Shown here piece after piece: positions 1 through 6,746 of a DNA stretch of 7,251 bases. The notes below the pieces were generated by a model. That model was not told the origin of the DNA and made no database searches. It worked only from the letters and a program-made list of their open reading frames with translations. This DNA is from Dehalococcoidia bacterium (GTDB lineage Bacteria > Chloroflexota > Dehalococcoidia > UBA2979). A program made the translations under genes and the position numbers. Where the stretch lies: the NCBI GenBank assembly GCA_030745285.1, contig JASLOV010000082.1:1-7251 (forward strand), read 5' to 3'. Position 1 is the stretch's first letter. Each line of letters begins with the position of its first letter.

Positions 1-78
1 CGCCGCCTGCGGACGGTCATCGCCGATCAGGCGCTGGCGCTCGTGGTGGTGCAGGAGACCGCAGACCGGGCTGGCTGA
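1..78 (+). pseudogene. Possible IS3-type OrfA transposase C-terminus (partial, enters from left edge)
   Basis: A plus-strand frame open from the window edge ends at TGA 76-78 and gives 25 residues beginning RRLRTVIADQALAL. This resembles the end of the leucine-zipper part of IS3-family OrfA proteins, where a basic/Leu-rich stretch is followed by an ADQALD-like motif. The fragment is too short for a firm call. No OrfB start follows: the ATG just after the stop meets a TAA within five codons. A candidate IS end lies 62 bp downstream, so if the reading is right this is a deletion derivative lacking OrfB, or a remnant. It could also be a chance open frame in GC-rich DNA. Confidence 0.35.
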
Positions 79-116
79 TGAGAGGGGAAATCTAACCCGA
101 TCTCTCTCATAATAAG

Positions 117-140
117 TGGACCATCATTGGGGGCAGGTCA
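117..140 (+). mobile_element. Candidate IS3-type terminal inverted repeat (right end)
   Basis: Read on the minus strand, the segment starts TGACCTGCCCCC and continues with GGTCCACT further in. A 5'-TG...CA-3' end with a C-run is typical of IS3-family termini. It coincides exactly with the point where the neighbouring HTH coding sequence stops making sense, and its first three bases (TGA) act as that gene's stop codon. The other IS end and the target duplication are outside the window, so the assignment rests on resemblance and position only. Confidence 0.4.
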
Positions 141-711
141 CAGTCGGCCGAATGGCCCCACGCGTGTCACGGGCAGCGCGCCTTTCGCGATGTGCCGCTC
201 GATGGTCCGGACGCTGACCTGCCAGTAGTTGGCCAACTGGCGGACCGTGATGAACGGTTGCGGGTGCGTGGCGTCCCACTCGCGAGCGAGGCGTTGAGCC
301 TCGGCGATCTGCTCGGCGGTCATCCTGGCGGCGATGATGTCGCGGTTCTCCACCCCCTGGTCCCGGTCCTCGCCAGAAGACTGAGCGACGGCGAGGTTGG
401 TCCACATGTGCGCCTGCACATAGTCCTGCGGGACGCCTCGACCGTTGGCGTACATGAACCCGAGGCTGTTCTGCGCGCCGGCCTGTCCCTGGTCCGCCGC
501 CAGCCGAAACCAGCGCGCTGCCTCCGCGTAGTTCTGCGGCACGCCTTCGCCGAAGTCGTACATGAACCCGAGGTTGTTCTGCGCGTCGGCATCCCCTGCC
601 TCAGCACGAACCCGCAAGCGCATCGATCTCCGGCGTCTGCGCCTGCACCGGCGCACCGACGGCGAGCGCGGTCAGAACGGCGACGGCAACGAACCGGGTG
701 GCATGCGTCAT
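138..711 (-). pseudogene. Secreted Sel1-repeat protein with C-terminal helix-turn-helix, frameshifted and 3'-truncated
   Basis: ATG at 711 opens a signal peptide (basic start, then VAVAVLTALAV, probable cleavage after APVQA). After about 32 codons this frame hits TGA. The next frame carries on directly with AEAGDADAQNNLG, so one extra base near 610-618 splits the gene. The second part has two Sel1-like repeats, each with an LGFMY...G.GVPQ.Y core, spaced 108 bp apart. A typical Sel1-protein tail follows (ARMTAEQIAEAQRLAREW). From about 254 to 141 comes an excisionase/MerR-type HTH (ITVRQLANYWQVSVRTIERH, then GALPVTRVG). Sel1 proteins are helical scaffolds for protein contacts; an exported one joined to a DNA-binding domain is odd. 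The HTH wing is missing and the stop lies in the candidate IS end. An uncorrected assembly indel could mimic the frameshift. The GTG at 656 opens the second frame with an Arg-rich, out-of-frame start that is not a credible N-terminus. Confidence 0.7.
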
Positions 712-788
712 GCTGGTGTCTCAGCTCAAGAGGATGGGATGTCGAACCCCGATCCTACTGCTGGCTGGTAGGCGCTTCAATGCGAGGC
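712..788. other. Short intergenic gap, no clear terminator
   Basis: These 77 bp separate the small peptide gene from the Sel1 pseudogene start. On the minus strand there are weak pairings (CCTAC with GTAGG; GGAT and GGG with CCC and ATCC) but no U-tract, so I do not call a terminator. No strong ribosome-binding site precedes the ATG at 711. Confidence 0.3.
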
Positions 789-911
789 TTACGGCTCACG
801 CGGGTGCGCGACGGCGTTTACGGGCGCCAAAGGAACCGTCAGGCGTCCACCCCACATGGCCGCACCCAGGACGACAGCGAACACGACGGCCGACGTGCTG
901 CCAGAACGCAT
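789..911 (-). CDS. Small 40-aa candidate membrane peptide
   Basis: ATG at 911 to TAA at 789 encodes 40 residues: MRSGS, one hydrophobic stretch (TSAVVFAVVLGAAMW, residues 6-20), then a Pro/Arg-containing tail. An AAGGAGG ribosome-binding site lies 5 nt before the ATG (917-923), as strong as any in the window. The start is 40 nt after the stop of the transglutaminase-like gene on the same strand, so co-transcription is likely. I recognise no family. The hydrophobic stretch suits a single membrane span or an uncleaved signal anchor. It could instead be the surviving start of a decayed secreted protein, but I found no continuation in the other two frames before 711. The case for translation rests on the ribosome-binding site and position. 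Confidence 0.5.
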   Translation of the reverse strand: MRSGSTSAVVFAVVLGAAMWGGRLTVPLAPVNAVAHPREP

Positions 912-951
912 CGAAGCCTCCTTCCTTCGCCTGCGAGTGCCAGAAGTCCAC

Positions 952-3240
952 TTACAGCCGGATGAACGCCACCACGGCGATATATTCGACTGCTGCCGCC
1001 CAGGCGGTGCCCGCGAACCAACTCAGGCCCGACGCGCCGGTGAACGCGACGTAGGCGCACACCGCCGTGCCCGATAGCGAACCGAGCAGCGCCGGCAGCA
1101 CGCAAAACGGGATACGTATGGCGAGGATGATCCTCTCGGTGGCCGCCTGGCCGCCGTTGGCCATCATGCCGAGCGTATCGCCGGTGGCGGGATCGATGCG
1201 CCACCAGGCAACGTCTTCTTCGTTGTCGACCGTTGGAGGTGCGACGACGGCGTAGCCGGCGGCCAGGTCGGCGCCGACGAGCTGTCGCATGCGCGCTCCC
1301 GCGCCGCTCGCGCTCCACGGTGCGGCGGCGAGGTCGGTGATCAGGACCCAGTTGCGACCCGAGTCGGCGTCGGCGGCCATGAGCTCGGCCGTGTTCGCCA
1401 CCGGCCCGTCGACGGCCAGCAATAGTGCCTCGGCGTTGGTATCGAGGACGCCCTGGCGCAGGCGTGCATCGAATGCGTCGCCCGCACTCGTGACGTCGTT
1501 GGCGACGATGTCGAAGCGCTGCTCGAAGCTCAACGTGCCGTCGGTGCCGAGCCGATAGCCACGGTGCGTCGTCAGAATGTTGGGCCGGCGCATGTAGGTT
1601 CGAGTGCCGCCTGCCCACTCGCTGCGCGCAACCGCGAGGCTGTAGAGCTGCAGCGGAACTCCCTCGGGACTACCGGCCTCTTCGAGGATTTCTTCGTACC
1701 TTTCGCGACTCGCGGCGCGCATGATCTCGAGGATGGTGTCGCGACCGGCGAGAAAGCCGCTGGCGGCGCGGCGCTCGACGAAGTCACGCGGCAGATCGGC
1801 GCCCAACACGAGCAGGTCGCTCCAGCCGATGAGCGCCGCCTCGCGGGCGACGCGCTGGTCGTCGTCGATCGATGTTGGTGCGCTGTCGCCGCCGCGTGCG
1901 GCGCCGAGCAGGTCGAACAGGGGCCTTCGTATGACCTTGGTGTCCGAGCCGGGCACGCTCACCTCGTACTCGAGCCAGGCGGCGCTAGCGAACGTCATCG
2001 GATCTGCCGAGCCGCCGCTGACGGCGGCGTCGAGGGCGCCGAGCTGGGCGAGGGCTCCCGAGAGCTGTCGTTGCGAACCGCCGAGGAGGCTGAGGTCGGG
2101 ACGCTTGACGCCGCCGTCGGCGGTGAACGCGTTGGTGTAGACGAGCTCCGAGCCGATCCTCAAGATCGGCAGCCATTCGCCGGGACGAGCGGCGCGCCGC
2201 CGCAGTTCGGCCATGAGGTCGGCAGTCGGTTCCGTGTTGAAGTCGGCGGGTGCGTGGATGGCGTAGGCCGTAAACGAAACCGGGTCGCCCGCCAGGTCGA
2301 TCGGGCGGAAAACGTGCTCGAGTGCCTCGCGTTCGCGCAGGCGACCGTTGCGCGACTGCTCGACGATGACGCGGAAGGTGACCTCGTGCGCGGTATCGCG
2401 CGGCAACACGAGCGCGCCGTTGCGCTTGCGGAAGGTCACCGTTTCCGGTGAGTCCGAATGGACATCGCCCACCGCGGCATCCGGCAGCATCGGATCCAGG
2501 TCGATCCAATTACGATCGATGCGGGTTTGGACCCACCAGTGGTCCCGTGCCGCTGCCGTCGTTGCTTCGGTTTCGTCGGCAACGCTGCGAATCGAGGCGA
2601 TCGCGGCGTTCAGGATCGCCGCCTGCTCATCGACTCGCGTGGCTGCCTGACTTTGCGCGTCGGCCTGGCGCTGCGCGCTGGCGGCCTCGGACTCGCGCAA
2701 CTCGGTGGCGTCGAGCCCGAGGTCGCCGACCAGTTGCCAGAACCTGTCGGCGTATTCGGGCGACGCGACGACGCTCGCCGGGCCCCGGCTCGCGGGCGCG
2801 CGCACCTGTCCCATCAACGTCTCGGCAGCGGCGTCGCTGAGCTCGGCGCGTGCCAGCCGCACGCTCAACCCTTGTGCCTCCAGCATCCCGGCGAGCAGCA
2901 GCGAGCGATCGAGACTGTTGCCGAGCCGGTCCATGAGCACGCCTTCGGGGCCGCGCAGGGCGCCTTGGTAGGGGACCCAGTCGGTGTTGTCGCGCACCCA
3001 TTCGAGGTGCGCCTGCTGGTCGGTGCCGAGCGAGGCGGCCAGCTCTATGGGGTCGAGGGTTTCTGCAGGGATCAGATCGGCGGCATCCTCGATGAGGTCG
3101 AGCAAACCCTCGACTCGCTGCGTTAATGCCGCCAGGTCGGGTTGTTCTTGTTGCGGGGCCCTGGCGACCGAGAGCGACGGCAGTAGCGCCAAGCTCACCA
3201 CCAGCAGCCCGCTGCACATCCTGCGAATGCGTTCGGACAC
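952..3240 (-). CDS. Exported transglutaminase-like protein, catalytic Cys replaced by Ser, C-terminal membrane segments
   Basis: The GTG at 3240 is preferred: AGGAGG lies 8 nt upstream (3249-3254). The longer frame from TTG at 3264 adds eight residues without a site and starts 3 bp from the preceding stop. The 762-aa product has a signal peptide (LLVVSLALLPSLSVARA, to about residue 28). A transglutaminase-like region spans about 75-255: HLEWVRDNTDWVPYQG, then GNSLDRSLLLAGML where the nucleophile Cys is expected but Ser109 (AGT) stands, then HWWVQ (His234) and WIDLDP (Asp249). An Ala/Gln-rich insert of about 85 residues separates the halves. The middle, about 270-700, is unrecognised, with a WWRIDPATG motif near 680. 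The end, about 703-760, is hydrophobic, with two probable membrane spans. The family normally includes Cys proteases and crosslinkers; loss of Cys suggests a binding or structural role. It lies 26 bp after the VWA gene stop, so an operon is likely. Confidence 0.85.
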   Translation of the reverse strand: MSERIRRMCSGLLVVSLALLPSLSVARAPQQEQPDLAALTQRVEGLLDLIEDAADLIPAETLDPIELAASLGTDQQAHLEWVRDNTDWVPYQGALRGPEGVLMDRLGNSLDRSLLLAGMLEAQGLSVRLARAELSDAAAETLMGQVRAPASRGPASVVASPEYADRFWQLVGDLGLDATELRESEAASAQRQADAQSQAATRVDEQAAILNAAIASIRSVADETEATTAAARDHWWVQTRIDRNWIDLDPMLPDAAVGDVHSDSPETVTFRKRNGALVLPRDTAHEVTFRVIVEQSRNGRLREREALEHVFRPIDLAGDPVSFTAYAIHAPADFNTEPTADLMAELRRRAARPGEWLPILRIGSELVYTNAFTADGGVKRPDLSLLGGSQRQLSGALAQLGALDAAVSGGSADPMTFASAAWLEYEVSVPGSDTKVIRRPLFDLLGAARGGDSAPTSIDDDQRVAREAALIGWSDLLVLGADLPRDFVERRAASGFLAGRDTILEIMRAASRERYEEILEEAGSPEGVPLQLYSLAVARSEWAGGTRTYMRRPNILTTHRGYRLGTDGTLSFEQRFDIVANDVTSAGDAFDARLRQGVLDTNAEALLLAVDGPVANTAELMAADADSGRNWVLITDLAAAPWSASGAGARMRQLVGADLAAGYAVVAPPTVDNEEDVAWWRIDPATGDTLGMMANGGQAATERIILAIRIPFCVLPALLGSLSGTAVCAYVAFTGASGLSWFAGTAWAAAVEYIAVVAFIRL

Positions 3241-3248
3241 GGGTCTTT

Positions 3249-3254
3249 CCTCCT
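3249..3254 (-). promoter_or_regulatory. Ribosome-binding site fixing the GTG start of the transglutaminase-like gene
   Basis: AGGAGG on the minus strand, 8 nt before GTG 3240, in the 26-bp gap after the upstream gene's stop (3267-3269). It argues against the upstream TTG start at 3264. Confidence 0.75.
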
Positions 3255-3266
3255 GGTCCCACAACC

Positions 3267-6254
3267 TCAGCGAGTCGTCGTTGTAGCGCTGATGAGCCGG
3301 CCGTCGGCGGCCAGCTCGATGCGGGTTCCCTCCCCTTCGGTGATACGGAGGCCATGCAGCACAGTCGGATCTCCCTCGGCGGACACCACGACAGTGTAGA
3401 CCCCGTCGGGGATCTCGACCTCACCGACCCCGGTGGCACCTCGGGCGATCATATCACCGGCAGCATCGAAGACGGAGTAGGGATAGCTAAGCGATTGCCG
3501 CACCGCTTGTTGTAGCCCGTCGGCGTCGCGAGCCTCAAAGAAGTCGCCGTCGACGAAGCCGGCGGCGCGGCGCATCTTTTCGCGGGCCGAGTCGTCGTCG
3601 ATCGCGAATCCGACGATGCTCAAGCGCAGCTCAGTGCCGGAGTCAGCGATCTCCTGTGCTGCGGCGACTAAGTCGCCACCGCACTCTTCGACGCCGTCGG
3701 TGAGAACGACGAGCACGGCGTTCTCATCACCGGCGAGGTCGGCGGCCGCTTGCTGCAACGAGTACACCAGCGGCGTCGTGCCGAGCGCTTCGATGGCGGC
3801 GAGCTCGTCGAGGATGCGCGACCGCCGCAGTGGCGCGAAGCGCACCAGCAACTCGGTGTCTTCACAGTCGCCGGGAGAGCCCTCGCGCACACGGCGACCG
3901 TAGGTTCGCAGTGCCACCTGCAGGTCTTCAGGCAGCTCGGCGACGATCTCGCCGATGACGCGCTTGGCGATGTCGATCATCGGCTCGCCGTCGAGCTCGC
4001 GGCGCATCGAGCCCGAGGCGTCGAGGACGAACTCCAGCCGCGTGCCGGGGGCGAAGCTGGTCGCGTCTTCGCCGATCGCGGCGACCTGCAGCGAGCCCAT
4101 GCCGTTGCTCGGGACGCGGCGAACGAAGTAGCGCGGCGGTGACCGCAATTCGGTCGAGAGGCTTTGGTAGACCGCCTCGAGCCCATCGGCGTTGGCCGCG
4201 AAGGCGTAGCGGCCGCCGGTCGCCGCCGCCAGGTGCGTGAGGAAGCGCTCACCCGTGCTGGTGCTGTCCGGTATGCGTGCCTTGAGTCCCCAGCCGAGAC
4301 CAATGGTATGGATGCGCGTGCTGGTTTGTTGCAACAAGCGCCAGACCTGCGAGGACTCCAGCGTGCTGCCGGCGTCGGCGCCGTCGGTCATCACGACGAT
4401 GACGCGGTCGCCGGGTGCTTGCTCGAGCAGGCCCAGACCGGTGGCGATGGCGTCGAACAGAGGTGTCTTACCGTCGGCGACGAACTTACCGTCGACCGCC
4501 GTCAGCAACGCGTCGGGGTCGCCGCTGAACTCGTCGAGCAACACCTCGGGCTCGCCGTCGAAAAATCTCACCAGGTTCATGCGCTCGCCGGGTCCCATTT
4601 GCTCGATGAACGCGGCCACGGCCCCCTGCAGGTCCTCCGTGCTACCCTCCATACTCGCGCTGGTATCGAAGATCAGTACGATCGAGGCGGGAGGTTGGCT
4701 GACGCGGAGCTTCAGGTCTGTATCGGCAGCGACGTCGCTGGTGTCGATCGCCCAACTCAGCGTCGCCGGGTTGCTACGCAGGTTCCCGGGTGACACTTCC
4801 TTGATGACGGTCCCGCCCGCGTCAGTCAGTGCCATCGCAGTGCGCAGCTCGGGCACGCCGGCGAGCTCGAACGTCATGACACCGTTCGGGCCGGGTGGTT
4901 GCAGGTCGAAGTAGTCGGTGTCTGCGGGTGTCTCGATCGTCCCGGCGACGAACGAACCGGCTGCTAGGACGCCGGCTTCGGCCGGGGCATCGTTGGGCTC
5001 CACTTCGTCATTCGCCTCGACGGCGAGGGCCACGAGTTCTGCGGCCTTGCCCGACGGCGCTCCGTCAGGTCGAGCGGCCGTGGTTTCTGCCCCGCCAGTG
5101 GCAGCCGTGTCCACCTCCCCACCGGCGGAGCCCGTGCCAGCGGCGCGATCGGGCGGCACCGCCATCGCCAGCACCGAAGTAGTGCCGGTCGCATCGCCTT
5201 CGATGAACTGCACCGATCCGAGGTTCACCCTGTGCCCGCCGTAGTTGTCGAGCACGTGCAGCTTCACATAGCGCGCGGCCACGCCCAGCGGGAACACTTG
5301 CGGTCCTAGTTCGTCGGCAAGCTCGAAACGGCCGACCTCGCGGAACCCGTCGAGCGGCGAGTCGCTCGACACGGAGACGGCGATGGTCTTGGTGCGGAAC
5401 GCCGGACTCCGTTCAGCCTGTTGAAGCACAACGCGGTCGAGCAGCGCTTCGCGATTGCCGTTGAAGGCGATGACGATCTGCTCGCCCTGGAACGGACCGA
5501 TGCTGCGGCGCACCGTGCCCGACAACCAGCCGCGCTCGTTGTCAACGGCGTCGAGCAGCGTGATGAGGTTGCCGGCGCCGTACTCGGAGCTCGACCACAC
5601 CACCGTGCCGCCGAGCGACGGATCGGCCAGGTTGCGCTCGACGCCGTTGAGGATCGAGTCCGCGCCGGAAGCCGCCTCCACCACCATCACTTCGGCCAGC
5701 TGCGCTCTGTCGCCACCGTGGTTGGAGAGGATGCGAAGCTGCAGGTAGCGGACGTCGGTCGGCTCGAAGCGGATCCACTGCTCGCCGGGTCGATCCGGCA
5801 GCGTCGTCGCCGCGAGGCGCTCGAAGCCGTCGTCGACACCGGTAGTCGAACCCCACACCTCGACACCGGCGGGAATCTGCGTCGGATCCTCGATGGTTTC
5901 GTACGTGGCCGTGTCGACAACCACCGCGCCGACCCGCGCCGTCGCGCCCTCGTGGAACGAGAAGACTATTTCCTGCGGGAAGTCGTCTCCGCTCGAAGAC
6001 CACCCGCACGTCGGCCGGCACCCCAACCCTCGCGCAACGAAGGTCAGCCCATCGATGAGATTGGCAGCAGCCCAGGTCGTCGCGTTGCGTTGCGAGGTGG
6101 CGCTCTCGACGCGGCCGCCGAGTGCGCCCAGCGCGATGTCGAATCCGGCGGCTTCGTCCTGAGAACTCGGCGTCCGGTGGGCCGCCGCGACCGAGACGCC
6201 GGCCGCAACTAGGAGAACCGCGAACGATAAGATCGTCCCGCGTGGAAGCCGCAT
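3267..6254 (-). CDS. Exported multidomain protein: two discoidin-like domains, PPC-like domain, two von Willebrand A domains
   Basis: The 995-aa product is intact. Residues 1-25 are a signal peptide (ILSFAVLLVAAGVSVAAA). Two related discoidin-like (F5/8 type C) beta-sandwiches follow at about 38-194 and 195-352; their ends match (RYLQLRILSNHGG versus RYVKLHVLDNYGG), which suggests duplication. An Ala/Gly/Thr linker runs to about 415. A PPC-like domain lies at about 417-518 (EVEPNDAPAEA, DTDYFDL). VWA1 (about 522-705) has a complete metal site: DTSAS (Asp530, Ser532, Ser534), Thr597, Asp624. VWA2 (about 740-918) also does: DASGS (Asp745, Ser747, Ser749), Thr827, Asp853. A small C-terminal beta domain follows. 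These families bind ligands, often glycans for discoidin and Mg-dependent protein contacts for VWA, so an extracytoplasmic adhesion or scaffold role is inferred. No ribosome-binding site precedes ATG 6254; a leaderless start is possible. No transmembrane anchor or LPXTG is seen. Confidence 0.9.
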   Translation of the reverse strand: MRLPRGTILSFAVLLVAAGVSVAAAHRTPSSQDEAAGFDIALGALGGRVESATSQRNATTWAAANLIDGLTFVARGLGCRPTCGWSSSGDDFPQEIVFSFHEGATARVGAVVVDTATYETIEDPTQIPAGVEVWGSTTGVDDGFERLAATTLPDRPGEQWIRFEPTDVRYLQLRILSNHGGDRAQLAEVMVVEAASGADSILNGVERNLADPSLGGTVVWSSSEYGAGNLITLLDAVDNERGWLSGTVRRSIGPFQGEQIVIAFNGNREALLDRVVLQQAERSPAFRTKTIAVSVSSDSPLDGFREVGRFELADELGPQVFPLGVAARYVKLHVLDNYGGHRVNLGSVQFIEGDATGTTSVLAMAVPPDRAAGTGSAGGEVDTAATGGAETTAARPDGAPSGKAAELVALAVEANDEVEPNDAPAEAGVLAAGSFVAGTIETPADTDYFDLQPPGPNGVMTFELAGVPELRTAMALTDAGGTVIKEVSPGNLRSNPATLSWAIDTSDVAADTDLKLRVSQPPASIVLIFDTSASMEGSTEDLQGAVAAFIEQMGPGERMNLVRFFDGEPEVLLDEFSGDPDALLTAVDGKFVADGKTPLFDAIATGLGLLEQAPGDRVIVVMTDGADAGSTLESSQVWRLLQQTSTRIHTIGLGWGLKARIPDSTSTGERFLTHLAAATGGRYAFAANADGLEAVYQSLSTELRSPPRYFVRRVPSNGMGSLQVAAIGEDATSFAPGTRLEFVLDASGSMRRELDGEPMIDIAKRVIGEIVAELPEDLQVALRTYGRRVREGSPGDCEDTELLVRFAPLRRSRILDELAAIEALGTTPLVYSLQQAAADLAGDENAVLVVLTDGVEECGGDLVAAAQEIADSGTELRLSIVGFAIDDDSAREKMRRAAGFVDGDFFEARDADGLQQAVRQSLSYPYSVFDAAGDMIARGATGVGEVEIPDGVYTVVVSAEGDPTVLHGLRITEGEGTRIELAADGRLISATTTTR

Positions 6255-6260
6255 GGAGAC

Positions 6261-6290
6261 AATCTATCGCACCGCGGCGGACACCGGCAA
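6261..6290 (-). promoter_or_regulatory. Weak candidate promoter placing the VWA gene start at the transcript 5' end
   Basis: On the minus strand TTGCCG (6285-6290), 18 bp, then TAGATT (6261-6266). The -10-like box ends 6 nt before ATG 6254, which would give a leaderless mRNA and fits the absence of a Shine-Dalgarno. The matches to consensus are only partial, so the alternative is read-through from the ribbon-helix-helix promoter upstream. Confidence 0.3.
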
Positions 6291-6306
6291 CAACGATGAG
6301 CGGTTC

Positions 6307-6393
6307 GTGGTCGATCTGGCGGGTGACCGACTTCTCGGCGTCCGCGACACCGTTCTGGTCCGTGCTCTTCCGGGCGTAGATGGCAGCGATCAT
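6307..6393 (-). pseudogene. Serine recombinase (resolvase/invertase family), N-terminal fragment only
   Basis: ATG at 6393 with an upstream AGGAG opens MIAAIYARKSTDQNG...KSVTRQIDH, the characteristic first strand and loop of serine recombinases: YARKST carries the catalytic Ser (residue 10) and the RQ.DH motif follows. Homology stops at about residue 29, near 6307. The frame then reads on out of phase through the start of the VWA gene, staying open to 5542, with no recombinase sequence. Full-length members are about 200 to over 500 aa, so the catalytic core and DNA-binding domain are gone. The start is 2 nt after the stop of the ribbon-helix-helix gene, a coupled arrangement. Deletion or replacement downstream of 6307 brought the VWA gene next to this promoter. 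An assembly join is the other explanation. Confidence 0.75.
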
Positions 6394-6395
6394 GG

Positions 6396-6617
6396 CTACT
6401 TGCTCCTCTTGCGGCGAGTGGGCCTCGACGGCAGCTCGATCCGGAACGGGACGCGCGTCTTCTCCTGCAGTTGGCCCTTCTTCATCAGGAAGGCGTCGAG
6501 CGCGCGGCGAATCTGCTCCGCGATCTTGACCCCCTCCTCGTCGTAGACCCGCTGGAGGGCCTGGAGCTGCTGGGGGCTGAGGTAGACGTTGTACCGGATG
6601 AACGAGTCCATATACAT
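6396..6617 (-). CDS. Ribbon-helix-helix (CopG/Arc-like) DNA-binding protein
   Basis: The 73-aa product from ATG 6617 (or 71 aa from ATG 6611) has the family pattern: a short beta strand (IRYNVYLS), helix 1 (PQQLQALQRVYDEEG), a turn, helix 2 (KIAEQIRRALDAFL), then a basic tail ending RPTRRKRSK. Such proteins dimerise through the strand and usually repress their own operon. An open frame runs back to 6749, but it crosses a promoter-like region and its extra residues are not family-like. The start at 6611 would sit 7 nt after a TATAGT box. The stop is 2 nt before the recombinase fragment start, so the pair was an operon. Upstream are two TGTATA boxes 10 bp apart, possible operator half-sites. 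The product is intact although its partner is not. Confidence 0.75.
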   Translation of the reverse strand: MYMDSFIRYNVYLSPQQLQALQRVYDEEGVKIAEQIRRALDAFLMKKGQLQEKTRVPFRIELPSRPTRRKRSK

Positions 6618-6626
6618 TACTATACA
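6611..6626 (-). promoter_or_regulatory. -10-like box and paired TGTATA half-sites at the ribbon-helix-helix gene start
   Basis: On the minus strand TGTATA occurs at 6621-6626 and again at 6611-6616, exactly one helical turn (10 bp) apart. TATAGT (6619-6624) overlaps the upstream copy. Ribbon-helix-helix dimers often bind tandem short sites spaced like this, so autoregulation is plausible. No convincing -35 box is visible 17 bp upstream. Confidence 0.35.
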
Positions 6627-6746
6627 CCCGACACTGTATTCACAGACCCTACTGAACCGGACGATTCGCTTGGACGCCCCCCGCGTACACCGTGTAAGCG
6701 GCCCCGCTCCCCGTCCTGGCTGGGACCACGCGCTTCCCAGCGGTCT

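Noticed and set aside
712..788. Rho-independent terminator after the small peptide gene
   Set aside because: Weak stems without a following U-run.
192..965. 257-codon plus-strand open frame opposite the Sel1 pseudogene
   Set aside because: Antisense to clear Sel1 repeats, compositionally biased and with no family features.
1564..2451. 295-codon plus-strand open frame opposite the transglutaminase-like gene
   Set aside because: Antisense shadow of a gene with signal peptide, family motifs and a ribosome-binding site; no recognisable domain of its own.
5542..6627. 361-codon minus-strand open frame covering the recombinase fragment and the VWA gene start
   Set aside because: Only codons 79 to about 107 look like a protein family (recombinase). 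The rest is an out-of-frame read of the ribbon-helix-helix and VWA genes, Arg/Pro/Gly-rich as expected in GC-rich DNA.
6634..6645. LexA-like box CTGTATTCACAG
   Set aside because: The half-sites are separated by 4 bp; LexA boxes of this type need 8 bp.
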